Assembly: GCA_045532295.1 (NCBI GenBank)
Contig: JAZSFP010000016.1
Coordinates: 1-64,000 of the forward strand
Reading direction: 5' to 3'
Origin: UBA10677 sp045532295
GTDB taxonomy: Bacteria; Bacillota; Clostridia; Christensenellales; Pumilibacteraceae
Length of the DNA: 64,000 bases
Shown in pieces: positions 1 through 7,658 of the stretch. The notes below the pieces were generated by a model. That model had not been told where the DNA came from, searched no databases, and saw only the letters and a program-made list of their open reading frames with translations. Made by a program: the position numbers and the translations under genes. Within the stretch, counting starts at the first letter, position 1. Each line of letters starts with the position of its first letter.

Positions 1-188
1 TTTAACGCGTCTTGCATACTGAACATCGACCACTCGCCCGTCGGTAACTGAAACGCCATCAATATTGAGTTGACGTTTACTATTAACCAAAACACTATCC
101 AGTGAATTATGGGTATCGCCAGCATTACTATTACGAACGCCGTGTCCCATTTGCTCATCCTTTTCTTCTTGTTTAATGGTTGTAACAT
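1..188 (-). CDS. Sugar ABC transporter permease, N-terminal part
   Basis: Only the first 62 codons are inside the window; the gene runs off the left edge. The start at 188 has a GGAGG at 200-204, 11 bases upstream. The peptide begins MLQPLNKKKRMSKWDTAFV, followed by one long hydrophobic helix (about residues 18-40) and then NSILMAFQLPTGEW, a stretch typical of the first loop of MalF/LplB-type permeases of binding-protein-dependent sugar importers. It would form the membrane channel for an oligosaccharide or monosaccharide. It begins 16 bases after the ASRT-family gene and shares its operon. The substrate cannot be read from this fragment. Confidence 0.7.
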   Translation of the reverse strand, partial: MLQPLNKKKRMSKWDTAFVIVMLAIPIIHWIVFWLIVNVNSILMAFQLPTGEWSMFSMQDAL

Positions 189-203
189 CTCTTTTTTCGC
201 CTC

Positions 204-566
204 CTAATATCCAAGCGTCGTATAAAAGGCAAGGTTTGCTTGGCGATTGTCAAGTCTACCGTACTGAACGACGATTTTTTCGCTTGAGCAAATCTTCATT
301 GCGTACTGCGTATTGAACGGCACGATAAATCCGCACATATCGTCAGCGTTGTTCGTTCTAAAACACTTTACTCTTTGGGGCTCAACTACCCACTCTATAT
401 TTTCAACGGGGTCTCTGTCGGAAAAATAAAGCGTTACTTTAATCTTTGCCCTCTTTTTAGTGTCGTTTACTATTATTACGCTCTCGTGTCCCTTCATCTC
501 GCCTTCGCCTTCGGGCGGAAGTTCGCAGTCGGGGATGAGCCAATATTTTTTACCTAACTCTTTCAT
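204..566 (-). CDS. ASRT-family (Anabaena sensory rhodopsin transducer-like) protein
   Basis: Small soluble protein of 120 residues. It matches the ASRT family in its main motifs: KKYWLIPDC near the N-terminus, GHESVIIVN (about 27-35), KIKVTLYFSDRDPVENIEW (about 42-60), and the C-terminal VVQYGRLDNRQANLAF. The founding member is the soluble transducer of a cyanobacterial sensory rhodopsin, but the family is widespread in bacteria without rhodopsins and has been proposed to bind small molecules, possibly sugars. No rhodopsin gene is present. It overlaps the M24-family gene as TAATG at 566 and precedes the sugar permease, so it is probably a ligand-binding or regulatory protein of a sugar-use pathway. 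That role is inferred. Confidence 0.8.
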   Translation of the reverse strand: MKELGKKYWLIPDCELPPEGEGEMKGHESVIIVNDTKKRAKIKVTLYFSDRDPVENIEWVVEPQRVKCFRTNNADDMCGFIVPFNTQYAMKICSSEKIVVQYGRLDNRQANLAFYTTLGY

Positions 567-1738
567 TAGAAATCCAACTCTATAATGCCTTTTTTAAGGT
601 AATCCGTGTAACTTTGACAACCGTTCTTGGTTACCGCTATACCCTTTTCCCATCTGCAACCAAATCCGGGACCGGAAATAAAGGTATCGATTTGGAAGGT
701 CATATTCTCTTCAAGAGCGTAGTTACTGTCAGTTTCCATCCAGGGCGCTTCAACCTCAATCATACCAGTACCGTGACAAGGTCCATACACGTAGTTTTTA
801 GCGTAACCTGCCTCTTCATACAGTTTATAGAAGTTTTTCGCAATATCGCTTGCCATAACGCCTGCTTTAATCTGCGCTTCCGTCCAGTCGTGAGCAGCGT
901 GGCAAAAATCTACGATATCTCTTCTCTCTCCCGTAAGTTTACCCATTATAACGGGAAGACCTATCGAGGGAGAATATCCGTCAATTTTAGCGGAAAGGTT
1001 AAGTTGAACGATATCACCTTTCTTGATTTCGCGATAAGACGAACGGGAAATTGCGTGCGAAGTACTCTTTTCGCTGAACACGTACATAGGAAGTCCTTCG
1101 TACTCTGCGCCGTGCTCGTAAATAACCTTTTGCGCTATGCCCACCATTTGAAGTTCGTTTACGCCAGGGCGGAGGTTTTTAATAACCTCGTCAGTCGCAA
1201 GTTCGATAATTCTAAAGCCTTCTTTAATGCAAGCAAGTTCGTTAACGGACTTGATTTTGCGAAGCGCTACCATAATATCGTTACACTTTACGATTTCAGC
1301 CTTGGGAAACGCGTCCTTAAGTCCTTCGTAAACGGGAAGGGTACACTCTACGTAACTGCCAAGACCTATTTTTACGTTCTCTCCGCTTACGCCGATTGCC
1401 TTAAAAGCGTCACGGAAGGTGCTCGCTTGAAGTTCAGGGTAAGTGGGATCAGCGCTCTCACGAAACTCTCGAAGAACGAATACTTTTTCTATCTTACTTC
1501 TGTCCTTTCCAAAGATTGCAGACTCAGGACCTACTAAAAGAGCAGCATCGCCTTTAGCGCTAATTATTACGCCCGCGCGCTCAAAAAGTGGCCAAAAACC
1601 CGAAAAATAACGAGCGTTAGCGTAGTCGCTCTCCGTGCTCATAACGAGCATAGCGTCCAAACCTTTCGCCTGTATTAGCGTAGCGGCGCGCGCAATTCTC
1701 TCTTTGTACTCGTAATCAGGTATACAAACTCTTTCCAT
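566..1738 (-). CDS. M24-family (creatinase/aminopeptidase P fold) protein lacking metal ligands
   Basis: 390 residues with the two-domain creatinase/prolidase layout: N-terminal domain about 1-160, pita-bread C-terminal domain about 165-390. Aminopeptidases P bind two metals with D, D, H, E, E. Here the matching positions read N247 (in VQLNLSAKIDG), S258, H322 (in GPCHGTG), D351 (in QIDTF) and E364 (in RWEKG). Both early Asp ligands are therefore lost, as in metal-free creatinase-type members. It is more likely a C-N hydrolase on a small substrate than a metallopeptidase; the substrate is unknown. The start has AGGAGAG a few bases upstream and a sigma-A promoter at 1782-1810. It is the first gene of the operon with the ASRT protein and ABC permease. 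Confidence 0.8.
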   Translation of the reverse strand: MERVCIPDYEYKERIARAATLIQAKGLDAMLVMSTESDYANARYFSGFWPLFERAGVIISAKGDAALLVGPESAIFGKDRSKIEKVFVLREFRESADPTYPELQASTFRDAFKAIGVSGENVKIGLGSYVECTLPVYEGLKDAFPKAEIVKCNDIMVALRKIKSVNELACIKEGFRIIELATDEVIKNLRPGVNELQMVGIAQKVIYEHGAEYEGLPMYVFSEKSTSHAISRSSYREIKKGDIVQLNLSAKIDGYSPSIGLPVIMGKLTGERRDIVDFCHAAHDWTEAQIKAGVMASDIAKNFYKLYEEAGYAKNYVYGPCHGTGMIEVEAPWMETDSNYALEENMTFQIDTFISGPGFGCRWEKGIAVTKNGCQSYTDYLKKGIIELDF

Positions 1739-1781
1739 TTTCTCTCTCCTTTTGTGGTAAATTGTCGTTTAGGTTTATCCT

Positions 1782-1810
1782 ATTATAATTATAGCACTTC
1801 TACTACGCAA
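1782..1810 (-). promoter_or_regulatory. Sigma-A promoter of the M24-ASRT-permease operon
   Basis: On the minus strand: TTGCGT (1805-1810), 17-base spacer, TATAAT (1782-1787). A second overlapping TATAAT lies at 1788-1793. It faces away from the araC-type promoter, so one intergenic region controls both units. Confidence 0.55.
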
Positions 1811-1825
1811 TAGTCTTTAGAAAAT

Positions 1826-1861
1826 CGTAACTATTTTTTGCATTTTCGTAAATTTTTTGCA
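1826..1861. promoter_or_regulatory. Candidate operator: imperfect direct repeat
   Basis: Two copies of CGTAA-(CT)-ATTTTTTGCA: CGTAA at 1826 and 1847, ATTTTTTGCA at 1833 and 1852, so the offset is 19-21 bases. Direct repeats about two helical turns apart are usual for AraC-family dimers. The site lies between the two divergent promoters and is a plausible binding site for the adjacent regulator. Binding is inferred. Confidence 0.4.
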
Positions 1862-1881
1862 GTAAATTATAGCATTATTGA

Positions 1882-1910
1882 TTGACAAACGCCTCTATAA
1901 CTGTTATACT
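1882..1910 (+). promoter_or_regulatory. Sigma-A promoter of the AraC-type gene, leaderless geometry
   Basis: TTGACA (1882-1887), 17-base spacer, TATACT (1905-1910). The ATG starts at 1917, six bases after the -10 box, so the predicted first transcribed base is the A of the start codon. Confidence 0.7.
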
Positions 1911-1916
1911 ACTCTT

Positions 1917-2780
1917 ATGGACTTTAAGATTAAACATTTAAATAATACGCTTTCAGTATCGGGACTCGTTAACGTACATTTCTTCGATTTTACTACCGAC
2001 TACGAAACTAAGGACGACTGCCACCCGTTTTGCGAACTTTTGTACGTAAACTCGGGCACGCTTTACGTTACGGCGGAAAGTTACACCGGACCTCTTAATA
2101 AGGGCGAAATCATTATACATAAACCCAACGAGCATCACTTTCTTAAAAGTACTACTGAGTTTTCGCCCTCGGTCATTATTATCGGATTCGTTTGTAACGA
2201 AAACGATTTACATCTGTTTAGCGAGCGTCCTTTTACTCTTACTAACGAAGAAATTACCAAACTTGCAGAAATCGTAAAGGAGGGGCGTAACGTTTTTGCT
2301 CCGCCATACAATATCCCCGTTTACGATATGAAGAAAAAAGAGCGCAAAGTTTACGGCTCAGAACAACTTTTGCGCATACTTTTGGAATATTTCCTTATAA
2401 CCCTCGTTCGCCGTTTTAAGGGTAGTGACGCGACTTTAGCAAACGGCGTTACGGAAACTTTTGCTATCGACGAAATAATCAATTACGTGGATACGAACTT
2501 TTTAGAAAAAATTACTATTGAAGAACTTTCTTTCCTTTTCGGCACTAACCGTTCTACTCTTTGTAAGGAATTTAAGAAGGCTACGGGCAAAACGCTTATA
2601 AGTTATATCTCAGATAAAAAACTTGAACTTGCAAAGGAAAAAGTAGCGAATTCAAGTAAGTCTTTCACTCTTATTGCGGAAGAACTTAACTTTGAATCTA
2701 TCCACTATTTTTCAAGATTTTTCAATAAGATGACGGGTTTAACGCCCCGAGAATATCGCAAAAAATACTCAAACGATTAA
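1917..2780 (+). CDS. AraC-family transcriptional regulator
   Basis: 287 residues. An N-terminal cupin-like sensor domain (about 1-130; CHPFCELLYVNSGTLYV, then HKPNEHHFL) is followed by a C-terminal AraC/XylS double helix-turn-helix (about 185-287), ending in the family signature HYFSRFFNKMTGLTPREYR. Such proteins usually sense a sugar or related small molecule and activate a neighbouring operon. Divergence from the M24-ASRT-permease operon suggests that operon is its target. A TTG at 1878 is in frame but overlaps the -35 box, so the ATG at 1917 is preferred. There is no Shine-Dalgarno site, and the promoter spacing predicts a leaderless mRNA. Confidence 0.85.
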   Translation: MDFKIKHLNNTLSVSGLVNVHFFDFTTDYETKDDCHPFCELLYVNSGTLYVTAESYTGPLNKGEIIIHKPNEHHFLKSTTEFSPSVIIIGFVCNENDLHLFSERPFTLTNEEITKLAEIVKEGRNVFAPPYNIPVYDMKKKERKVYGSEQLLRILLEYFLITLVRRFKGSDATLANGVTETFAIDEIINYVDTNFLEKITIEELSFLFGTNRSTLCKEFKKATGKTLISYISDKKLELAKEKVANSSKSFTLIAEELNFESIHYFSRFFNKMTGLTPREYRKKYSND

Positions 2781-2849
2781 GCAATTTGTCGCAAAAATCG
2801 TGATACGGTTGTCAAATTTTATGACAAAAGCATATTAAAAGATACAAAA

Positions 2850-2892
2850 AAAAGATGTGGGTCGCCTGTTACAACTCACATCTCTTTTTTCG
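2850..2892. terminator. Rho-independent terminator, probably bidirectional
   Basis: Stem GATGTG(GG) at 2854-2861 pairs with CTCACATC at 2875-2882, with A-rich sequence on the left and a T run on the right. It separates the AraC-type gene from the convergent ferredoxin gene and can serve both. Confidence 0.7.
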
Positions 2893-2910
2893 TTTTTCTA
2901 TTTCTTTTGA

Positions 2911-3081
2911 TTAGTTCTCGGAAATAGCTTCTACGGGGCATTGCGCTGCGCAAGAACCACAGTCAATGCACTCGTCGGGATTGATTTCGTACTTGCCATC
3001 ACCCATAGCGATAGCGTTTACGGGGCATTGCGCTTCGCAAGCGCCGCAACCAATACACTCATCAGAAATCTTAAATGCCAT
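2911..3081 (-). CDS. 2[4Fe-4S] ferredoxin
   Basis: 56-residue clostridial-type ferredoxin. Two near-identical halves carry CIGCGACEAQCP and CIDCGSCAAQCP, giving the eight cysteines that bind two [4Fe-4S] clusters. It is a soluble low-potential electron carrier for anaerobic oxidoreductases and radical enzymes. The start ATG (3079-3081) has AGGAG upstream. It appears monocistronic, with its own promoter and a downstream terminator. Length and motifs are standard for the family. Confidence 0.95.
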   Translation of the reverse strand: MAFKISDECIGCGACEAQCPVNAIAMGDGKYEINPDECIDCGSCAAQCPVEAISEN

Positions 3082-3120
3082 GATAATTACTCTCCTTTTA
3101 AGAATATTTATTGTACTTAT

Positions 3121-3149
3121 ATTATAGCACGCTTTTTGTCGTTTGTCTA
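3121..3149 (-). promoter_or_regulatory. Sigma-A promoter of the ferredoxin gene
   Basis: Minus strand TAGACA (3144-3149), 17-base spacer, TATAAT (3121-3126), about 40 bases upstream of the ferredoxin ATG. Confidence 0.55.
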
Positions 3150-3159
3150 CGATTTTGAC

Positions 3160-4035
3160 CTAATCTATTAACTTTTTTATTTCATCAGGCGTTTTCTCGT
3201 CCTTAACGTCGTCCGCCATTGGGCCTTTGCCCTTGTTTTTAATATCTGCAAGAGGCACTTCAACGAATTCAAGTTTCTCACCGTTCTCGTACTTAACTCT
3301 GACGGTTTCCTTGATTTGATTGAGTGCAACCACTACTCCGCGTCTTCCGTCGGCAGTAAGCACGCTCGCGCCCATCTTGGGCATTTTTTTGTTGGTTTCA
3401 ACGTAGTGCGCGTTCTCGTACGCTAAACAGCACATAAGTCTTCCACAAAGTCCGCTAATTTTTGAAGGATTAAGAGAAAGGCTTTGGTTTTTAGCCATTT
3501 TAATTGTTACGTGCGCGTACGAGGACATATGGTCAGAACAACAGCAAGCGCGTCCACAAGGCGCGATACCACCTAACTTCTTGCACTCGTCTCTTGCGCC
3601 TATTTGACGAAGTTCAATCCTCATCTTAAACGCGGTTGCAAGTTCTTTAACGAGTTCTCTAAAGTCCACTCTGCCGTCCGCGGTAAAGTAGATAACGAGT
3701 TTACCGTCAAAGGAGTACTCAATATCAACGAGTTTCATTTCAAGTCCGCTCTTGGATATTTTTTCAAACGCGATCTTCATCGTCTCGTCGCGTTTGTTTT
3801 CAAAATCGCGAATTTTTTGAATATCCTTTGCGTTCGCTACTCTTACGATAGGCTTAAGAGGGGATACGACTTCCTCTTCGCTAATTTCTTTAGGGAGCAT
3901 AGCAACCGTGCCGTACTCCGTTCCACGAGCGGTCTCCGCTATAACGAGCGCGTCCATTTCGTATTTATGTTCGCCTGCCTCGAAGTAATAAACCTTCGCG
4001 GTTCTTTTAAATTTTATTCCTACGACCTTAGGCAT
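3160..4035 (-). CDS. ricT: PSP1-domain protein RicT (YaaT)
   Basis: 291 residues. The PSP1 domain occupies the N-terminal two thirds. The cysteine-rich core reads CKKLGGIAPCGRACCCSD, then GLCGRLMCCLAYE, the residues thought to hold Fe-S clusters in the RicA/RicF/RicT (Y) complex. In Bacillus that complex supports RNase Y-dependent mRNA maturation and affects sporulation and competence. The C-terminal tail is charged and probably flexible. The start overlaps the end of holB by 16 bases, and the order tmk-holB-ricT matches Bacillus. Last gene of its operon. Confidence 0.9.
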   Translation of the reverse strand: MPKVVGIKFKRTAKVYYFEAGEHKYEMDALVIAETARGTEYGTVAMLPKEISEEEVVSPLKPIVRVANAKDIQKIRDFENKRDETMKIAFEKISKSGLEMKLVDIEYSFDGKLVIYFTADGRVDFRELVKELATAFKMRIELRQIGARDECKKLGGIAPCGRACCCSDHMSSYAHVTIKMAKNQSLSLNPSKISGLCGRLMCCLAYENAHYVETNKKMPKMGASVLTADGRRGVVVALNQIKETVRVKYENGEKLEFVEVPLADIKNKGKGPMADDVKDEKTPDEIKKLID

Positions 4036-4982
4036 TTTGCCTTAACCTCCAGTAATGAAAATAGTAGTTCGTCCAAAACGGACTGCGCGTTGCCGTTAGT
4101 TTCCATCCTTACACGCGCCCGCTTAATAACCTCGGTTAATCTTATAACCACGTCAGCGGTATATTGAGTGGATATTTCGATAATATCCTTTACTGCGTTC
4201 TTAAAACGCAATCTGTCGCGTATGCCTGCGCTTGCAAGCATACAATCGGCTAAAATCATTTCTATAATATCGATTATATCCGATAAATTGTCCTTTCTTT
4301 GCATTAGTTTTGCCGAATAATGAAGTATATTTCGACTCGTTTTCATTCCCTTAAACATATTAAGAACAGTATCAAACAGTTCGTTATATAGAGGATTTTT
4401 TACCACTTCTTCCGCTTTTGACAAACTTCCGCCAGCCATAGCCGACGCAAGATATACGATATTATTCACCCCGTATTTTCGTTCTAAAAGCCCTGCTATT
4501 ACCTCGTCGGAAAGTCCCTCAACCTCCACTTTTTTAACTCTTGAAAGTACGGTGGGCAGAAAAAATTTAGTGGTCGTTGCAATCAAGATAATGGTTACTG
4601 CTTGTGGCGGTTCTTCCAAAATCTTGAGAATTTTATTTTGCGCCGTGGGGTTCATCGTTTGCGCGCGCTCGATGACGTAAAACTTGCGGTTTAGTTCCGT
4701 TGGCGTTAAGTAGACGGTATCGGTAACGTCCTCTATGTCGGCAGTCAACACTTTTTCGCCGTGAGGAAGACGAATAATATCCGCGCAACCGTTTCTCTCT
4801 ACTCTATCTACTTCGCTCTCGTTTCCAAAAGCGCAATCAGCCAAAAACAACGATACGACGGAAGATGCCATTTTCTCGTCGTCCGCTACGATAAGGTACG
4901 CGTGCGCCACTTTTCCAAGTGCGCAATCCCTTTTCATAAGCGCGTATGCGTCGCTATTTTTTGCTAACTTTAAGTAATCCAT
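4020..4982 (-). CDS. holB: DNA polymerase III delta-prime subunit
   Basis: 320 residues, clamp-loader subunit. Recognisable parts are KVAHAYLIVADD near the N-terminus, the sensor-like FYVIERAQTMNPTAQNKILK, LEEPP, and VLSRVKKVE. The family is an AAA+ relative that does not need to hydrolyse ATP; there is no good Walker A here. The usual zinc-binding cysteine cluster and the SRC motif cysteine are also missing (SRV), so the protein is a somewhat reduced delta-prime. It begins at the tmk stop as TAATG (4982), indicating translational coupling. Neighbour order supports the call. Confidence 0.85.
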   Translation of the reverse strand: MDYLKLAKNSDAYALMKRDCALGKVAHAYLIVADDEKMASSVVSLFLADCAFGNESEVDRVERNGCADIIRLPHGEKVLTADIEDVTDTVYLTPTELNRKFYVIERAQTMNPTAQNKILKILEEPPQAVTIILIATTTKFFLPTVLSRVKKVEVEGLSDEVIAGLLERKYGVNNIVYLASAMAGGSLSKAEEVVKNPLYNELFDTVLNMFKGMKTSRNILHYSAKLMQRKDNLSDIIDIIEMILADCMLASAGIRDRLRFKNAVKDIIEISTQYTADVVIRLTEVIKRARVRMETNGNAQSVLDELLFSLLEVKAKCLRS

Positions 4983-5605
4983 TAATCTATAATTCCACGG
5001 TCTTTAAGAGCGTTTATAACCGAGTTGAAAACCTCCGTCTCGTTCTTGCTCGCGTCAATTCTTATATAGCGTTCTTCTTTGCTCTCTAAGTCCACGAACC
5101 CTGCGTACACGCGCTTATGGAAATCGAGCGTTTCTTCTTCAAGTCTGTCGCCCTTGTCCGCTCCGCCCTTTCTCTTAAAGCCAAGTTCAGGGTCAAGGTC
5201 TAAAAACACGGTAGCGTCAATCTTTACTCCACACTCGCCGATTTTACAAAGTTTGTGACAAAGGTCAAGGTCAAGTCCTCTCGCATAGCCTTGGTACGCT
5301 ACGGTCGAATCGGAATAGCGGTCGCAAAAGACTATTTTACCCTCGTTAATCGCGGGAATAATCTTTTCTTCGGTGTGCTGAGCGCGAGCAGACGCGTAAA
5401 GTAAAAGTTCGGCGGTGGAAGTCATCGCTTTGTTTTCAGCGTCCAAAATTACCGCGCGGATTTTTTCAGCGACGGGCGTTCCTCCCGGCTCGCGAGTAAA
5501 TACGGCGTCAACGCCGTTACTTTGACAATATTCTTTGAGTAAGCGAATTAGCGTGCTTTTTCCAACGCCCTCGCAACCCTCGATCGTTACGAACTTTCCT
5601 TTCAT
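4982..5605 (-). CDS. tmk: Thymidylate kinase
   Basis: 207 residues. P-loop GCEGVGKSTL at about 9-18; the DR-type lid and base-recognition region TREPGGTPVAEKIR at about 38-51; DRYSDSTVAYQGYARGL at about 96-112. It phosphorylates dTMP to dTDP with ATP in the cytosol. It overlaps the upstream decarboxylase-family gene by four bases (ATGA, 5602-5605) and holB by one base, so the operon is tightly coupled. Length is normal for the family. Confidence 0.96.
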   Translation of the reverse strand: MKGKFVTIEGCEGVGKSTLIRLLKEYCQSNGVDAVFTREPGGTPVAEKIRAVILDAENKAMTSTAELLLYASARAQHTEEKIIPAINEGKIVFCDRYSDSTVAYQGYARGLDLDLCHKLCKIGECGVKIDATVFLDLDPELGFKRKGGADKGDRLEEETLDFHKRVYAGFVDLESKEERYIRIDASKNETEVFNSVINALKDRGIID

Positions 5606-6681
5606 AGTCTATCCTTTAATATTTGCTCTAACGCGCTTTTAAGAGCGTTGATTTTCTCAACGCTGTCAGATAGCGTTATTATAAATATACAATAATCGCC
5701 GTAGTGAGTTTCGGCTACGATATTGCGCTTTAACAATTCGTTAAACAGTTCTTCGCCCGTAATTTTGCTCGATTTACAGTCAACCACAAGGCGCATTTTG
5801 TCGTCGTTTTTAAGATACGGTATGCTTTTTTTGATACCGTCAATAGCATTTATAAGTTCTTCGTAGTGCTTAAAATTTTCTCGCTCGTTCATTACTCCGT
5901 TATAGATTGACCCAAGCAAAATATACGAAGGCGAACTCGTTCCAAGAAGAGTAAAGGCGTGGTCGAACGCGTCAAAGTAGCGCTCGTTATTACATACGCC
6001 TATTGCGCCTTGAGTAAAAGTTGATAGCGTTTTATGAGCAGATAGCGACGCAAAATCGGCTATTCTTTCTCCACCGCTTATAAAAAGCGGGCTTGACGCA
6101 AAATGCGCTCCGTGCGCTCCGTCGCAAAGGAGAAGTACGCCTCGGCTTTGACAAACTTCTTTTATCCCTTTAATATCGGCTACTCTTCCAAAATAATCGG
6201 GAGAGGTAACGAAAGCAAGTTTTATCTCGGGATTTTTTTCCAACTCTCTTTGGTAATCAAGGGGCGTTGGAAGAGAGGGAAGACCGTCCTTTTCGCCCGT
6301 TTTGAAAGTGATTAGGCTTACTTTAGCAAGTTCACAAGCCTCGAATAGACTTCTATGAGAAAACTCGGGTGCAAGAACGGGACCGCTTACGGCTAACACT
6401 GACGCTTTAATCGCGTGGCTTGAACCGCCTAAAGAAAAGCGAACTTTTTTAACTTTATAATGCTTGGCTACCTCGTTTTCCGCTAAAGTTACGCTATCGC
6501 GCGGAAAAACTGCGCCACCGCCAAGTTCGGTTAAATCAAGTGGGGATAACGCGCCCTTATGCCCGGGGGTGCAAAACTGCAAATACTCGCTATTCTCTTT
6601 CGCGAAAGCGAGAATATCCGCTCGTCCGCCCGTAGCGGTAATATTACGGCAAACGCCAAAACTGTCTTTGATATCGTTCAT
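5602..6681 (-). CDS. Orn/Lys/Arg decarboxylase-family PLP enzyme (YaaO-like)
   Basis: 359 residues from the preferred start. Fold-type I PLP enzyme: FCTPGHKGALSPLDLT near the N-terminus, DGAHGAHF, and the PLP-lysine motif SAHKTLSTFTQGAIG. Family members decarboxylate lysine, arginine or ornithine to polyamine precursors. This is the short form found next to tmk in Bacillota, and its exact substrate is unclear. The ATG at 6681 overlaps the upstream stop as TAATG, the same coupling used elsewhere in this operon. An ATG at 6705, eight codons earlier, is the alternative start. Confidence 0.85.
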   Translation of the reverse strand: MNDIKDSFGVCRNITATGGRADILAFAKENSEYLQFCTPGHKGALSPLDLTELGGGAVFPRDSVTLAENEVAKHYKVKKVRFSLGGSSHAIKASVLAVSGPVLAPEFSHRSLFEACELAKVSLITFKTGEKDGLPSLPTPLDYQRELEKNPEIKLAFVTSPDYFGRVADIKGIKEVCQSRGVLLLCDGAHGAHFASSPLFISGGERIADFASLSAHKTLSTFTQGAIGVCNNERYFDAFDHAFTLLGTSSPSYILLGSIYNGVMNERENFKHYEELINAIDGIKKSIPYLKNDDKMRLVVDCKSSKITGEELFNELLKRNIVAETHYGDYCIFIITLSDSVEKINALKSALEQILKDRL

Positions 6682-7439
6682 TAAGCGTACTTTTGCACGA
6701 ACCAACGCACGAAACGGAAGGTTTGCGTGAGGTGATGATAGTTTTCGTCTTTACCGTGGTCGCCTATCTTTATACTGTTGGGACTAATAACGAGGTAATA
6801 CTGCGTGTAGTCTTCGCTCGTCCAAGTCTCGTCAATCTCGCTATCGGGATACATTTTTTGAGGGTCAAACCAAAATGGTGGGTTGTTTACGGCAATCTTA
6901 GAGAGGTTGTCCACTCTTATACCGTAACATCTACCCTCTGCCTCGGGATAAGAATTGTCTGGGTCTTTGCCCTCGGTGGTGTAATGATAAAAATCTAAGT
7001 CGTTGAGGTCAACGTCAAATTCTTCGCCCTCTGCCGGAGTAAAAAGATCTTCAATAAACTCGTCCGTCCACTCCTTAAAGAAGAACCCGTTATTGTCCAT
7101 ATAGTACTTGGGGATTATCAATACGTCCGCTACGTAGCCGTGCGAAGTGTAAAGTTGACTGTAATACTCGTTGTCGGGGCTTTGAAAGTTGAAGTTAACT
7201 TCGCGAATATAATCGTCGTTCTCTGCCTCTAATACGTCTAAAAATTCCCTATCAATAGAGGGCGTGCTGTTACCGTAACAAGTGAAAAATATGTCCACTT
7301 TTTCAAAGTCACGCGTAAGGTTTATTTGATAGAATACGAAATACCACAGTATTATTACCGCCACAAGAATAAGAAGGTACTTAAGCCAGTCGTACTCTAA
7401 ATGAATAGATATTCTCTTTTTTGTAACTCTATTATCCAT
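6681..7439 (-). CDS. Membrane-anchored protein of unknown function
   Basis: 252 residues. A basic N-terminus (MDNRVTKKR) precedes one membrane helix at about 19-41 (WLKYLLILVAVIILWYFVFY). The rest is a soluble, strongly acidic domain, aromatic-rich, predicted to be extracytoplasmic. Phrases such as VADVLIIPKYYMDNNGFFF and CYGIRVDNLSKI look distantly like extracellular solute-binding folds, but I cannot name a family. The gene heads the operon with the decarboxylase, tmk, holB and ricT. GAGGT lies four bases before the ATG. No convincing promoter was found upstream. Confidence 0.75.
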   Translation of the reverse strand: MDNRVTKKRISIHLEYDWLKYLLILVAVIILWYFVFYQINLTRDFEKVDIFFTCYGNSTPSIDREFLDVLEAENDDYIREVNFNFQSPDNEYYSQLYTSHGYVADVLIIPKYYMDNNGFFFKEWTDEFIEDLFTPAEGEEFDVDLNDLDFYHYTTEGKDPDNSYPEAEGRCYGIRVDNLSKIAVNNPPFWFDPQKMYPDSEIDETWTSEDYTQYYLVISPNSIKIGDHGKDENYHHLTQTFRFVRWFVQKYA

Positions 7440-7658
7440 TTTTACCTCTTTTTTTAGTACTCTCTTCTTTCCTTCTTTTTATGACGCGTCAAAACTCAAG
7501 CGTTGATTTTTATACGTTCGTCGAGCGTTTGTACGAAAAGCGCTCAAAAAGACCTGTGAATAAGTGAGGATTTTTGAGATGATTTCGTTCACTCTTTGAA
7601 GGAGGCGTGCAAAACGACGCTTAGTGAAAAAGTTGACGAAAGCGCTCAAAAAGACCAC
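7440..7658. repeat. Gene-free stretch with an 18-base direct repeat
   Basis: The sequence AAAGCGCTCAAAAAGACC occurs at 7537-7554 and 7639-7656, 102 bases apart. The second copy ends two bases before the lysS stop codon. No clear hairpin terminator or gene was seen in this stretch. The repeat may be a remnant of a partial duplication of the lysS 3' flank. Confidence 0.6.

Noticed and set aside
1878..1916. Upstream TTG start for the AraC-type gene
   Set aside because: It would lie inside the promoter and has no ribosome site.
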